The notes below the pieces were generated by a model. The model made no database searches, was not told the DNA's origin, and worked only from the letters and a program-made list of their open reading frames with translations. Shown here piece after piece: positions 12,366 through 24,275 of a stretch of DNA of 64,000 nucleotides; the stretch's first letter is position 1, and each line of letters opens with the position of its first letter. The position numbers and the translations under genes are program-made. The stretch lies in the NCBI GenBank assembly GCA_038501625.1, contig JAZAYU010000175.1:189001-253000 (forward strand), read 5' to 3'. The stretch comes from Corbicula japonica (lineage: Eukaryota > Mollusca > Bivalvia > Venerida > Cyrenidae).

Positions 12366-15300
12366 CTCATACAGCATAACACCACTAAAGCGTGAATGAA
12401 GGTGATTCCGTAATCCACCCCTCATTCAGTAATGGATCCAAAAATATGCATGTAAGGGCAATTGAAGGAGAAATAATGCCTATTATTATAGGAAAGATAT
12501 CAGCGACAAGTCACAAACTTAATACAGAGTCAAATGATTCAAATAATCCTTACTGTTAAATGAATTGAAAAACCTAGACTTTCCGACTTCCGCTAACTTC
12601 CTATTTTGATATGGGCGAATGCCCTTTAACACGTAAAAATCAAGTGTGCGTTTCAAAATATCTCGAAACAATAGTTGTCTTAAACTCTGAATAACGCATG
12701 CAATCGTATTGCAAATCTATCATTTTCTTCAACAGTGTAACTGTAACATTTCCGTGAAGTAGTTTGGAGCCAAAACGTCCCCCTGGCGAAACCCTGTCCA
12801 TGATTGTTAATGACTTTCCTTGGAAGAATTTCCATTTTCTATCGCTTTTTCTTTAGCACCTGTTAACTAATCAGCGGTGTTCTTTGAAGTGACCAACATG
12901 ATGAAACAAGTCATTAATCACCCTTCAATCACCAATCATTATCTCCCTTTGTTATCATAGTTTGAAAGGACCCATGCATCAATATTGTCCTGTTATCAAA
13001 ACCGATAAACCCGGATTCAAATTTATTTCCAATTTGGAATTTGTAAGGATTCTTTAAAATCCCGTAGTATCTCCAGGAAATTTAATTGTGCCAATGAAAT
13101 GGATAGCGTTCGTTTGAAAATTTAAAAGTAATCGGACGAAGATATTATTAATCGCTGTTGTAATAGAAATACGCCACGCGTAAAGTAAAAAGGGGGCGTT
13201 TGTGTCTATCTGAATTAGGCAAATATCCTCTTTTAAATTGGACAATAATTTGATGATTGGCTTTCTTACGAGAAGGATGTCTTTTGATCTTTTAAACCAT
13301 CATCTCTTTTTTATCTCATTATTGTTACTGTCCCGTAATTGCAATGTAAGGGGGAAAATAGAAGTTTTTATGGGTCGCGTTGAATGAGGTATCGCGAAAA
13401 AATAAATAAAAGAAAATAGCTCCAATAAAAATCTTAAAATTAAAAGCGTGCGTCTAACGCAGTTTAAAAGCGTATTCTTTAATCTTATTAAAGAGGTTTT
13501 CTATTTCAATTAGATAATAATATTGTATGTGTTTTTTAAACGATACAGATGGTGCAAGCGTATATTCTTCAAATGAACTGACCATGCCGCGTTTGAAGAA
13601 ATGCGTGGTTTATATGTATCCGAACTGGAGTGCACTTTGGCGATAATATATTTGCCACAATCAGTTTTGATATTTTACCAAATTTAGCTTTGATTAACAT
13701 GTCTTGAACATGAAAAAGTATTCAGGCATTTAATTTAGTACATCAACTCACTTAATGGGAAATCATTCGATGATGCGTTATTATTGATTCATAGAAATAC
13801 ATTTCCAAACAATTTAAAAAATATGCAATTCAGTTGGACAAAATATAATTACAACTACTTATAATGCGTAAGTACTTATTTATAGAAATAAACTTTCCAA
13901 AATACTGCAAATTCAGTTTTGGTCACTAATGGTGCGCTAGTATTGATATATATGGAAACAATCTTTACAATAGTTGAAAATGGAAAAAAATACTGCAAAT
14001 CTTTTGGACAAAATATGGTTTCCGCCACTAAGTTGGACATATTTCTTAACTTTTGATACTCAAAGATAACAATCATTTTAAGTGGACATCCAAGGATTTG
14101 ATTGACAGTAATACGATAATTCCCAAAATACCCAGCATGGACCGCCATTAAACAGCCGACGTTCTGTTTGAAGTAGCATTTCCGTTTCGTAACAGTGACG
14201 TAATGTCGCAAAAGGACGCCGCAGTCGGAGTACCTTACCTGTTTGTTGTAGGCGATATGCCGATTTACGGTTAATCGAATTGAAGAAAATCACAAGTGAC
14301 AGATGACGTAACAATATCTCGTCTGTTAACGCGTGATCGACATGTTTGTTGAATTTTGTTTGCGGCAATATCAAGATCAAAGCGGTCTCATCTTTTTCAG
14401 TGGACAGTTTCAACACTTAAGGTGATGATAATGATTCGCAATCGTTAACTTTATGCCCATCTTTTCACATATTCTATTATTTTTCTGGAGTAAGGGTCAA
14501 GATGACCAAAAGATGACCACTGTCCACTATGTCCACTATGACAAGATCTTGCGCAATCTTCAAGTGATCATCTTTTTGGTTGAAGTGGTGTGAAAATGAT
14601 GATTATTTTCATTGCGAGATATTGTGAGATTCAAACGGGGTAAATTAATGAAATGGAAACTCCGGTACGGGAGATCGCTGATAAAATTTCCGGCTTTACT
14701 ATAAAGAGGTGCGGCGCGAAATGCGCACTGACCACATAAAGAACTTTTTAAATCTCCCAGCTGGTTTTCGACAACTGACCACTAAACGGTCATTTTGTTT
14801 GCTTTATTATTTACCGCAACAATCATTATGTCATTTATTGTGTATTTTTAAATAAAATGACTAATTTTTTTATAATTTTCGGTGTCGGATTTCGAGAAAG
14901 CTGTTGACTTATGGGATTGTTTAGGGGTTTTGGTCCCTAATTTATTGGAAGTCACGGGAAGTGTTACATAAAAGCAAATTTGCCATTGCCTTTGATATTC
15001 TGGCTTGTCCGAAATTAATATTTCCAGTACCAAAAGTTTTATCAAAGCAAATCTATACACTATTTGTAAATACATCCGCTTGGTCAACCCCGATTTATTG
15101 TTCAGAATTATGTTAAATCTATATTTGGACTCGGTTTGCTTTCCGGCAAAATGACAAACTGTATTCTTTATTTTCCTAAATTCTTTTTAATAATCTCGGA
15201 AAATATATTTGAGAAGAACTACTTTAATGCAACTTCATCTTATTGTTACTAGTACGTTGATGATAGTAAAAAGTCAGTGCTATATTCAGAGCGGCAAAAT

Positions 15301-16520
15301 GACCGAGGCAAAGATTTTCGTGGGGGTGGGGGTGTCTTGGGGCATACTTTCCCTGAAATTTTTAATCTCTTAATAAAAATGCGTTTTTTGTCAGTTCTCA
15401 AATTTTTACCGAGGAAAGTGCCTTGCTGTGTCTCGGCTTGGCTTCGCGCATGCATGGACTATCCAATAAAAAATAATCGGACACAACCACAGCAATGCAG
15501 ACCGCCACGCAAATTTAACACAAGTATGTGTTTTTTTTCTTGTAAATGGATACCAAAGGGAAAGTGGGTTATTATCTAACTAAAACGATCTAAAATCAAA
15601 TGATGTTCCACTCCTTTCTACGTGGGAACACGACAGCTGTGCAACAACGTGCTAGTCACCGTAATTTTTATATGATTTGCGAATCATTTCCAACCTGAAG
15701 GAGTTATGTTACTTAAAAGGAATTTCATTCATCTTATCGCCCCCAGTTTTCATCTGGATGTAGGAGTGTTCAACAGGAAAAGGGAGCAATAAAAAGGGGC
15801 CTTTGAATAGAATGATACATTCGTTTGTCCAGGCCAGTAAAGAATCATGAGTTGCATTACGTGATATTTTGTGTGATCATGAATGAACATGCAAATGAGA
15901 TATCCGCCAGTTTCAAGATGGTATTGTGAAAGTGTTTCGCAATCTGGTGCTCTATTAAAACAAGAAATAGTGAATTTTTAATCTCCGACAGCGTCAATGA
16001 GAAAAGTGTGCATGACTTTTCTTTAACAGAAACGCAGTATCCTTGAAGAACAAACCAGGGGGATATAGGGTATTCTCGGGTGAAAGCAATACGCTTTTCA
16101 AAAACAAAAACAAAAACCAACTACATGAAGATCATTACTACAAAACAAACCCATCTATACCTCGAAACCAACAGAAATGGGGTTTATACATTGACATTAG
16201 CAGTACACAAAGTGTTACTTTCAGTCACTGACCCTTCACAGCATGTGTTCGAGACTAAACTCAAAAGTTTTTTTGTTGATTTTCTTTCGATGTCAATCGC
16301 ATGAAGCAGAACTGAAATAATTTAATTTATTCAGTTTTGACCTCAAATTTCTCACCAACAGTTTTTAATTCACTTTTTTACAAAACGAGACTTTATCAAT
16401 GGTTACATCAAGCTTTATGCCGACATTGAGTTGCGAATGTTAAATACAATCCGTTGACTTCATTTTATTTATTTTTTTACGATGAAGAAGCATCGTTTAT
16501 GTTTTATCCCAACGTCCGAA
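12366..16520. other. 4.1 kb without an identifiable gene
   Basis: Several 60-112 codon frames occur on both strands but none has a recognisable domain, biased codon use or matching splice sites. A short block GCAGTCGGAGTA (about 14221) recurs at about 44352 and may be a shared repeat fragment. Confidence 0.45.
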
Positions 16521-16524
16521 TATA

Positions 16525-16752
16525 TACTTTATTCCAAAAGAAACTCAGCACTTCGTTTTCAGTGATTTTTGATTAACTGCTTTTCTTGAATGTCTCAATA
16601 TTTGGTATCAAAATTCAAATTTCGCTATAGTGTTACTATAGAATTAAAATAACCTAATCTCAGTTTTGATACCAAATGTTTAGGCATTAAGAAAATCAGT
16701 TAATCAAAAATCACCGAAAACAAAGCGCACACTTTCTTTTGGAATAGAGTAT
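16525..16752. mobile_element. Foldback MITE, Tc1/mariner-like
   Basis: Two arms of about 90 bp are inverted repeats of each other. The left contains TTCCAAAAGAAACTCAGCA and GTGATTTTTGATTAACTG; the right contains CAGTTAATCAAAAATCAC and CTTTCTTTTGGAAT. They enclose about 60 bp with no coding potential. Both ends lie at TA dinucleotides, compatible with a TA target duplication. The class assignment is inference from size, TIR shape and TA ends. Arms differ at several positions, so it is not very recent. Confidence 0.65.
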
Positions 16753-18455
16753 TTTATTAATTCTGTGGTAATTGGTTGATAGTAAATTGAAGGATTTTAT
16801 ACTTTTTAAAGAGACCACCTACTGGTATAGGAAATAAAAAGGTCTTAAAAGAATATCTCAAATAACAATAACAAGAATGATAATTCGAGGGCTGTACGCA
16901 AGACTGTGCTTACTTCTTCTTTACTTCTATACATTTACAACAGTATTGCATGCAATCAACCTTCTTTTATAATTATTCTTACAGTTCTGCAAGTTATTGT
17001 ATGATGGTGTCGTGCCTGGACCAAAGACGACGTATTTCGTGGCAGCATTCATATATTTACAATATGAAAACAAATCAATAACATGTCTAATAGAATTATT
17101 CATAAAAAAACGTTGCAAATTAGTTAAGTTCACTCTGAATGCGCACAATAAGTTGTTTTAATTTGCTGTTAATTGTTGGCAAAAGGCATTTGGTTGCCAA
17201 TTTTGCTAATAAAGTGTGCTGTTGTTGTCGTTGATGTTGTTGCTGATGCTGCCTTTGTTGTTTAATTTGAAGTGGACACAAAGTTGTAAAGCGTAAAATT
17301 GGCTGTTTCTGTTGGTCTTGACCAGATTACTTTGACCAGGGGTCGCTTTAAATTTCTTTGAAACATAGTTTTATTACCCGCAATAAATACTGCATCACAA
17401 AACCGAGGACAAATATGTCTTGAACATAGATTCAGGCATTCCTTACCCGACCCAGGGGTAGCCGTTCGGGGGCTTAAATCATAAAGCGGCGTGTTTTAAA
17501 CCATACGGAAAATTACTGACCGATAACGAGTGAAAGTATAAAAGTGCGAATAAGACGTAAAACCGAAATAAAAATAATAAAACTGATAATAAAACAGATA
17601 ATAAAATTTACGATCAAAGGCTCCGGTCGCTCATCATACACCCGAGTGCAAATTAGCGGCGAAAGAATTTAGACTTTAGATTATAGGCTCTTTCTTAGTC
17701 ACTGGTCATTTTAAAAGCATTAAAGTTATGGCCGAAGTCTGTTGCAGAGATTGGCCTTTGGTGGTTTCGGTGTTTTATGGTTTTGTAATCGACATGGTAT
17801 AATAAAGTTTCAAATTCAGAAACCATTGCCCCATGATATTCTGAAAACTTCTACACGTAGTGTTACTTTAAATCGAGGGCAAAAATTCCGTAAGTTTTGG
17901 TTAAACGGCATTTTCATGGATTCCCAAATTCGATGTTTTTATCTTTCTACTTACTTTTAAGTTTGATTATATATTTCGTGGTGGTTTAAAATTCGCGACT
18001 CATCACAAAAACGCACAAACTCATACAAATATACTCAATACTCCGTACTCAACATACACATCTTAGACATTGTTGGATTGGTGAGTTTTTCTGTGTTACC
18101 CATGCACACATCTTGAAACAAACACTTTATTGAACTTGTATATTGTGTATAATTGTCAATTAAACTACTTGAACATACTTCAAATCCGTGTCTTTGATGG
18201 CAGTCTACAGGTCAGCCTAGAGTTACATGCCGCTTGTTGTGTTTTTTAGGCAGAGTATCAGGTATTATTAAGAAGTAAGTCGCAACTTGGTTACAGTTCG
18301 TTCTTGACAATTGTTTTCAGCAATAACCCAAACTCATTGCATCTTTCTGAATATTGTGCCATTAGATAAGCGTTGAAAATTCAGATACGAAAAGCACTTA
18401 AAATGTTGGGCAGTTTGTTTATTCGTGGCAATGGCTGTTGCAGAGAATGTTCATA
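16753..18455. other. No gene identified
   Basis: Contains a GTT-rich stretch at about 17217-17262. No coding signature. Confidence 0.4.
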
Positions 18456-18712
18456 AGTGATGTTTGAACTCCCTTTTGGTAGTGGCAATATTTAGTTTAG
18501 TTTTCATCAGCACTTTGGCCAGAAAGTTAGAAATTATCGTGTAGCTACCCTAAGACTGGCCCAGACTGCCACAAACGAGCCACTTTCTGGGGATCTTTCA
18601 CCCGACCCTGGTTTTCAAGGGGATTTGGCCAGAAACTTGGAAATAATAATGTAACAAACCTAAAGCTGGCCCAAACAAACCCCCTCTGGAAATCTTGCAT
18701 CCGATCCTTCAT
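18456..18712 (+). repeat. Family R1, copy 6, with a second partial unit
   Basis: A full-length copy is followed directly by a second partial copy of the 3' two thirds: GGCCAGAAAGTTAGAAATTA near 18517 and GGCCAGAAACTTGGAAATAA near 18625. The array ends GAAATCTTGCATCCGATCC. Confidence 0.7.
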
Positions 18713-19595
18713 GTACAAGCTGTCAAACCTCTGGCTATTTTTCTCGGTATATTTCACCGGCGATAGTTACCAAACAAAAACCAATGACCTTCTCCCACAA
18801 ATTTTAAATTGCATTTAGTCCATCGCATTTGTAAACTGTCGGCTTTGTTTCTTTCTTCTTAGTATGTGAACTATAAAATTCATGTTCAAATTATTTTCAC
18901 AATTAGGAGTTTTATTGCAGTTTTACTGCAGGACAAATATTGTTCGAGCGGCATTACCATAAGGTGCAACATGACATTTAGTCGGTTAGGTCATTAATTT
19001 TACCGACACTTTTCTATAATTAACGCCCAATAAAACGGAAAAGACCATGTGAGGTCCATTCAAGACATCCCCAGGTGAGAAAGGGGCAAGTAACTCTATT
19101 GTCATAGAACAATACAGTCTTCTGGATTAGAGGGTCGCTTATAGCATTGCCGCATTTATCGCCATGGAAGCATCAGCCACTGAAAAGGTAAAAGTGACAA
19201 TAACTGTCGGATTTGTCCGTGGTTCACACTGACCATGCACACGTGGGCTGCATTCAAAGACTATTTTAATGCTAATGGTGAGGAAATTATTCGAATTTCG
19301 AAGAACAGTGAACTTGGGCTTTGCAAATCTTTAAGCTTGTTTTGTTCCCATTTTAAATAAACCAATGGGCGGAACAAGCTGCTTATTTATCCATAGACAC
19401 TGGTGTCGGAAAAAAAGTTTTTTTCTGAATCTAACTGATCGTTTGACTGCAAACCTAAACATTTGTTTTGATTTTAAGCTTGCATCTTATTTCATTGCCG
19501 TACCCCACCTATGTAGATCCGTGTCCTCTGATTCACATCCACACTATTCGCTTCTTGGTCAGAAAAAAAAAGTTAAAGAGAACAGTTCAGTGTCC
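18713..19595. other. No feature seen
   Basis: No gene or repeat recognised. Confidence 0.4.
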
Positions 19596-19732
19596 AAGGT
19601 TATAAAGCTGAGCATGGAAACCAGTCTCAAATCTCAAGCATCTGATTGGCTGAAATGGCGACCAGTCGCCATTTCAGCCAATCAGATGCTTGAGATTTGA
19701 GACTGGTTTCCATGCTCAGTTTTATAACCTTC
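19596..19732. mobile_element. 135-bp hairpin MITE (family M), copy 1
   Basis: Near-perfect foldback: the left arm starts AAGGTTATAAAGCTGAGC and the right arm ends GCTCAGTTTTATAACCTT. The centre is GGCGACCAGTCGCC, so the predicted loop is only two bases. Arms of about 67 bp differ at very few positions. No internal coding capacity. Confidence 0.9.
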
Positions 19733-19737
19733 AGCCC

Positions 19738-20030
19738 AGATCCTGACCAGATGGCACGGTTTTGTCGGCGGACCTTGGTCTACACTGGTCCATGCAAAAA
19801 GTCGTTTCCGCGGAGTTAAGGGTTCTTATACAGAAAAATTTATCAGTGGAAGAAAAACAACAAAATGATCACAATTTCTTAAATTATTATCATCAATTAA
19901 CACTTGAAATCGGAAACAAAATCACTTGTCACTGTGCCATCGCCGCCAACAGAAAATTTACACTATCGTATTTTCAAGATGTTATAATCAGTTGCACCTG
20001 AGAATATGTAGACCAGGATCTGATCTCGAG
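19738..20030. repeat. Dispersed repeat of the GTGTAGATC/GATCAG type, split
   Basis: CAGATCCTGACCAGATGGCAC and CTTGGTCTACACTGG (19738-19790) and TGTAGACCAGGATCTGATC (about 20008-20027) match the blocks at 27600-27835 and 31645-31775. Sequence between them shows no gene. Confidence 0.5.
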
Positions 20031-21094
20031 TAGTGTCAATACTTGAGTGCGACAGCCAATGTACGACCTGGTGTTCCTAGCATCTTGAACTTCAATGGAT
20101 GACAATTGAAAAATCTACATGCCCGATTGAATGTAAACAATGATCGCTGATAAACATATATGACTAATGCTTGTTTGTTTGTATTCTTGTTTTCAAAGAT
20201 TTTAGATGTATCTCGATTAGTAAGCGTATTGCGTTGGACACAACTATTAAATATAAAAATACAACAAAAATACAACAACTGGTTATTAATAGGTACATTG
20301 GATTACATATAAACACATGTAACAATAAACAAAATAAATTAAAATTTTCATTGAATTATATCATATTCCTTTCTTTAAATATATTTTGTTTGTGGATCTT
20401 GGATCGTTTTCTTTAGATGTAGGGTTTGACTCCCATCCTACCTTCGACTTCCAGACACCTACTTAACTCGGTTTGTTTATGTCAGAAGCTAGCAATCCCA
20501 TGCAATTAATTAAAGTAGTTATATCACATACGAATATAGACAATAATTAAATAATATGAGATCTACTCTGACACATTGTTTATTGTTTATATTGAGGGTT
20601 ATGCACCAACCGAGGGTTGAAAAATAATTAACGTGTCCATGCTATGTTTGTACCAATTACATCGTACTATCATAATTATGTATATGTTAATTAATATAAT
20701 AATTTATTACAAAGTCGTAAAAAGCTTGAATCTAGACTATGGGCTATTTATTGATAGACCAGTCTAGACTTAGGCAATTTTCTCAGTTGGTATAATAAAA
20801 GTGTCGCTGCTTCTATCCGCAGTCGCCGCATAGAGCCTGGACCTCATGCCGCGAAGCGTAAGTCTCGATATATTTTCACACTGAAGCCGTGGAAACAACA
20901 GCACGAATTATCACGCGAAAGTCATTTCGAGTACCTTTCCCGTTCAGAAAGTCATGATCAGGTTTGTGAAATTCCTACAGAACAAAAAGAAGTTTCCGCA
21001 GGTTTAGTGTTTATCCCTTTCCACAAAGGAAGCTGATATAATTTAAAAGAAGTTGGATTGCTCTATTTCGGGTATCAATATTCAATGTTCGTTT
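20031..21094. other. No gene identified
   Basis: AT-rich with short chance frames only. Confidence 0.4.
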
Positions 21095-21192
21095 TGCTTT
21101 TTTTGCCAGAAATTTGGAAATTATCATCAAACTACAATCAGGCCGTCCCAAACGAACCCCATTTTTAGAAATCTTGTATCCCGCCGACCCTA
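21095..21192 (+). repeat. Family R1, copy 7 (3' part)
   Basis: TTGCCAGAAATTTGGAAATT to AAATCTTGTATCC, followed by GACCCT. The 5' half is absent. Confidence 0.65.
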
Positions 21193-21677
21193 AGAATCTG
21201 GTCCTAGAACCTGAATTCATTTTTATCAACGTTTATATTAAAATTTTAATAATTATCTCATGTAGTCAGAAACATGTTGAAATTTATACAGAAATAAAAA
21301 TTAACCATTGGAGTCATATGAGAAATCAGACGACATTTATCTCAGTTTTCTCTTTAGTTCGGGTTAGACATAGTTTTCGCCGACGATTAAAAATTGTCGA
21401 TCATCACGAAGGGTAGAAGAACCCTCAAGATCTGCTTCTGCAAAAATATATATGATACGCCAAGCTCATCATAGGGGACGGCAAGTCGACCACTGCATCC
21501 AGCGTTAGGTATAACTTTGACGAAAAACCATTTTAACGAAATACGTGAAAAAAAAAGAGCCAAGCATCATAAAAAATAATTCAAAATTTACTAAAAATAA
21601 AATGAAAGAAAAATAACATTATTTATCAAAAAGACCATTATATATTTTATTTCATTCCAAGAGCAGACCAAAACCCC

Positions 21678-21837
21678 AAGATGGTTAAGTGGGACTTTTC
21701 GAACCCCCTTTTTGGGTCACGAAATTTAATTTTTGATGGGGATATGGTCCAGAAAGTTGGAAATTATCATGTAACTACTAACAACCCTAACGAACCTTAA
21801 CGAACCCTTTTTCTGGAAATCTTGCATCCGATCCTTA
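21678..21837 (+). repeat. Family R1, copy 8
   Basis: Well preserved: CGAACCCCCTTTTTGGGTC, GATGGGGATATGGTCCAG, AAGTTGGAAATTATCATG and a terminal GAAATCTTGCATCCGATCC. Confidence 0.8.
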
Positions 21838-23020
21838 AATATGAAAAACTGAATAACAAAGAAAACGAAAGTTAGATAAACTTATGTATTAAAATGACCA
21901 TAATATATTTTATTCAGTTTTAGTTTATGCGTTCGCAGTATATTTCAATATAACTCAAATCCGGATGGCCAAACTGTCTTTATTTACAGCGTACGACAAA
22001 CTGAAATACTTCAACATAATCTATTTTAAAAATAGATAATTTTCCCATGATTTCAAATCATACGTAATGGGTCTAATTTAAACATTCACCTGTTTGATTT
22101 GGAAAGAGGATTTTCTCAGGGTCACGCTCCGGCGGCGTAATCAGCCGATCTTATCTGCTTAAATAATGATGAAATGAAGCACTAATAAACCAAATATAAA
22201 ATATAATTTACCTTTTCACGGTCCGTAAAAGGATATAATATGAAACGTACGTACTGGTTCATACGTGTGTATAATACGATGTTGAATTGTGAGAAAACTT
22301 CTCCGTTTTTGGATACAATAATTACTAATTTGTTTGTAAAATAATCTGAAATGATATCTATACATATATAAACCTTTTTTTAAAAAAACAAAAAACAACA
22401 CGACAAAAACCCATTTATCATACAATTAAATGTCTGAACTCTTCGATGAAGTGTTGAAAAGTTTTGAATTAAAATAGTTTTTTATATAAATTTTAGCAGA
22501 ATATAATTATCACGTAAACTAATTAATAGAAATAAAAAAAATAGGTGTTATCCAACCTATTTTAAAACTCTAAACATTTGGGTTTTTTTGTTTTCATTTA
22601 TTTATTTGAAAAAATTATTTTATTTTGTATTTTTATATATTCAAATTCCAGTTCTGGCATTAATAGATTTTAGCGGAAATCCTTCTGGTGCCATACATTT
22701 ATCAGACGACAGATGAAATACGGCGCCGCGCGGGGAGCACGCGCCTTTGACACGTATCACATGACCTCTAAGCGAGATAATCAATTGCAGGCGAGATATT
22801 ACGAGATAAGAAGATTCCGTTACATGTACATTATCCTTAAGGGGTAAAAAAATCAAAGATCGATAAAAAGACCGATCAAATATTGATCCAAGGAAATAAT
22901 CAATTACATACCATAACGCTGACATGTTTATACAAACGATTGTCAGTTATATAATGTTTATATTGAAAACATAGAGCCCGTATTGACACCTGTAAATTAA
23001 GACCGTCTATCGGCTTTTTC
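21838..23020. other. No gene; distal upstream region of Hes gene A
   Basis: AT-rich apart from a small GC-rich patch at about 22715-22760 (GGCGCCGCGCGGGGAGC). No coding signature. Confidence 0.4.
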
Positions 23021-24157
23021 GTTAATTGTGGGAAAAGGGAATAAAGTGGACACGATTAAGGCGGGCTAGACGTTGAAATTGACCATAATCATCAGCGGCG
23101 GACACTCAAACTTGTTAGAAATAGAAAATTCGCAGTTTATACCCGGTTGCAAGATTGTGTCATCTGTGAAACTCTGATAACTTTATATTCCAGCCCAGGT
23201 GTTAAGCAAAAAGAGCATATTTCAAATACTTCTAATTATTTATTGTTATTAAAAGTGAAAAGAAACGGAGATGTGCAATAGAAAATAGAATACACAAAAC
23301 GCTAATTATTAAAATTACACTGCACTCCTGGCTTTTTTTCAAGACATTGGTAGAGATATCTTGTATTGTAGAGACCTTTAATTAAATGAGTGTTAGAATT
23401 CATATTACATATTGATAAAATGGTTCATTATACAATGATATAAATCTATGAAAATGAGTCTTAATAAAAAAATCGATTTTTGTAAACGTTGGAAACGCAC
23501 GTGCAAAGATGGCCGTTAATTGATATATTTTGGCCACTCGATTCAATTAACCGTAATGAACGGCGCGGCACTGGAGATGGCATTTCCGGGATTAAGTGAC
23601 ACAATCCGTGTTTGTATTCCTACAGGTTGCAGGCGTCACGTGACCCTATTTGATGGCAATCGGGTTGACTTTTCACCGCTAAATGAAGACACTTGCGGCA
23701 TTTTCGAACAGTTTTGGTCGATTTTCCCACGCCGGTATACAATAGCGTTCACATTCCGATACACATCTCGCGATAAGCCGGGTCGCGGGCGGTAATCACG
23801 TCTTTTGTTAAACCTCGGTCGTATCAGTTAGATTATTTTAGTGACTTGTCCAACTGGAACGAAATGGTATCATGCCCACGAAAACGTATTGATGGGCGGA
23901 GTTTTCCCATACAGATAATAGCTGAGTGTACAATAACTCAGGCACGTGAGTGCACAATCATTATTCGTTGATTGACAGCTATTTTCGCGATTTAATCGCC
24001 GATATCGCGTTTCAACCAATCGCGCGCGACTAGGCACGAGACCGTCCGCGCGCTGAGTTGAAGTCTGCTCTCTGATTGGCTGACTGTGACGGATTGCAAG
24101 CGTGGGAAAGACAGATCAAATTCCTTCACATGGCGAACGTATGTCGTCTGCCGAAGG
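23021..24157 (+). promoter_or_regulatory. Upstream regulatory region of Hes gene A with CSL sites
   Basis: This 1.1 kb is richer in CpG than its surroundings. It contains CSL/Su(H) consensus sites (YGTGGGAA): TGTGGGAA at 23027-23034 (+), TTCCCACG at 23724-23731 (-) and CGTGGGAA at 24101-24108 (+), plus a weaker TTCCCAT at 23904-23910. CACGTG boxes lie at 23498-23503, 23637-23642 and 23943-23948; such boxes can bind Hes proteins and may allow autorepression. Inverted CCAAT-type boxes lie near 24015 and 24074. The next gene is a Hes gene, whose family is a classic Notch target, so a Notch-responsive promoter is likely. A 91-codon frame inside (23520-23795) has no domain signature and is not annotated. 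Confidence 0.65.
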
Positions 24158-24166
24158 TTATAAATA
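24158..24166 (+). promoter_or_regulatory. TATA box of Hes gene A
   Basis: TTATAAATA lies about 110 bp before the start codon and 50 bp after the nearest CSL site. A start of transcription near 24190-24195 would give a 5' UTR of about 85 nt. Confidence 0.65.
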
Positions 24167-24275
24167 CAAACATAACCACTTGTGGATTAGATATACTTTA
24201 GCTCTCACAACGAACGCACACGAGACATTGATAGTTTTATTCATTTACATATAAATCTTTAACTGTACTTCTTTA

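Noticed and set aside
23520..23795. 91-codon frame upstream of Hes gene A
   Set aside because: Lies among the CSL and E-box sites in CpG-rich promoter DNA, has no domain I recognise and no second exon in phase.
24153..24166. TATA region of Hes gene A shares GAAGGTTATAAA with the MITE terminus
   Set aside because: Only 12 bases match and neither the arm nor the mirror arm continues, so coincidence is more likely than a promoter made by a MITE.
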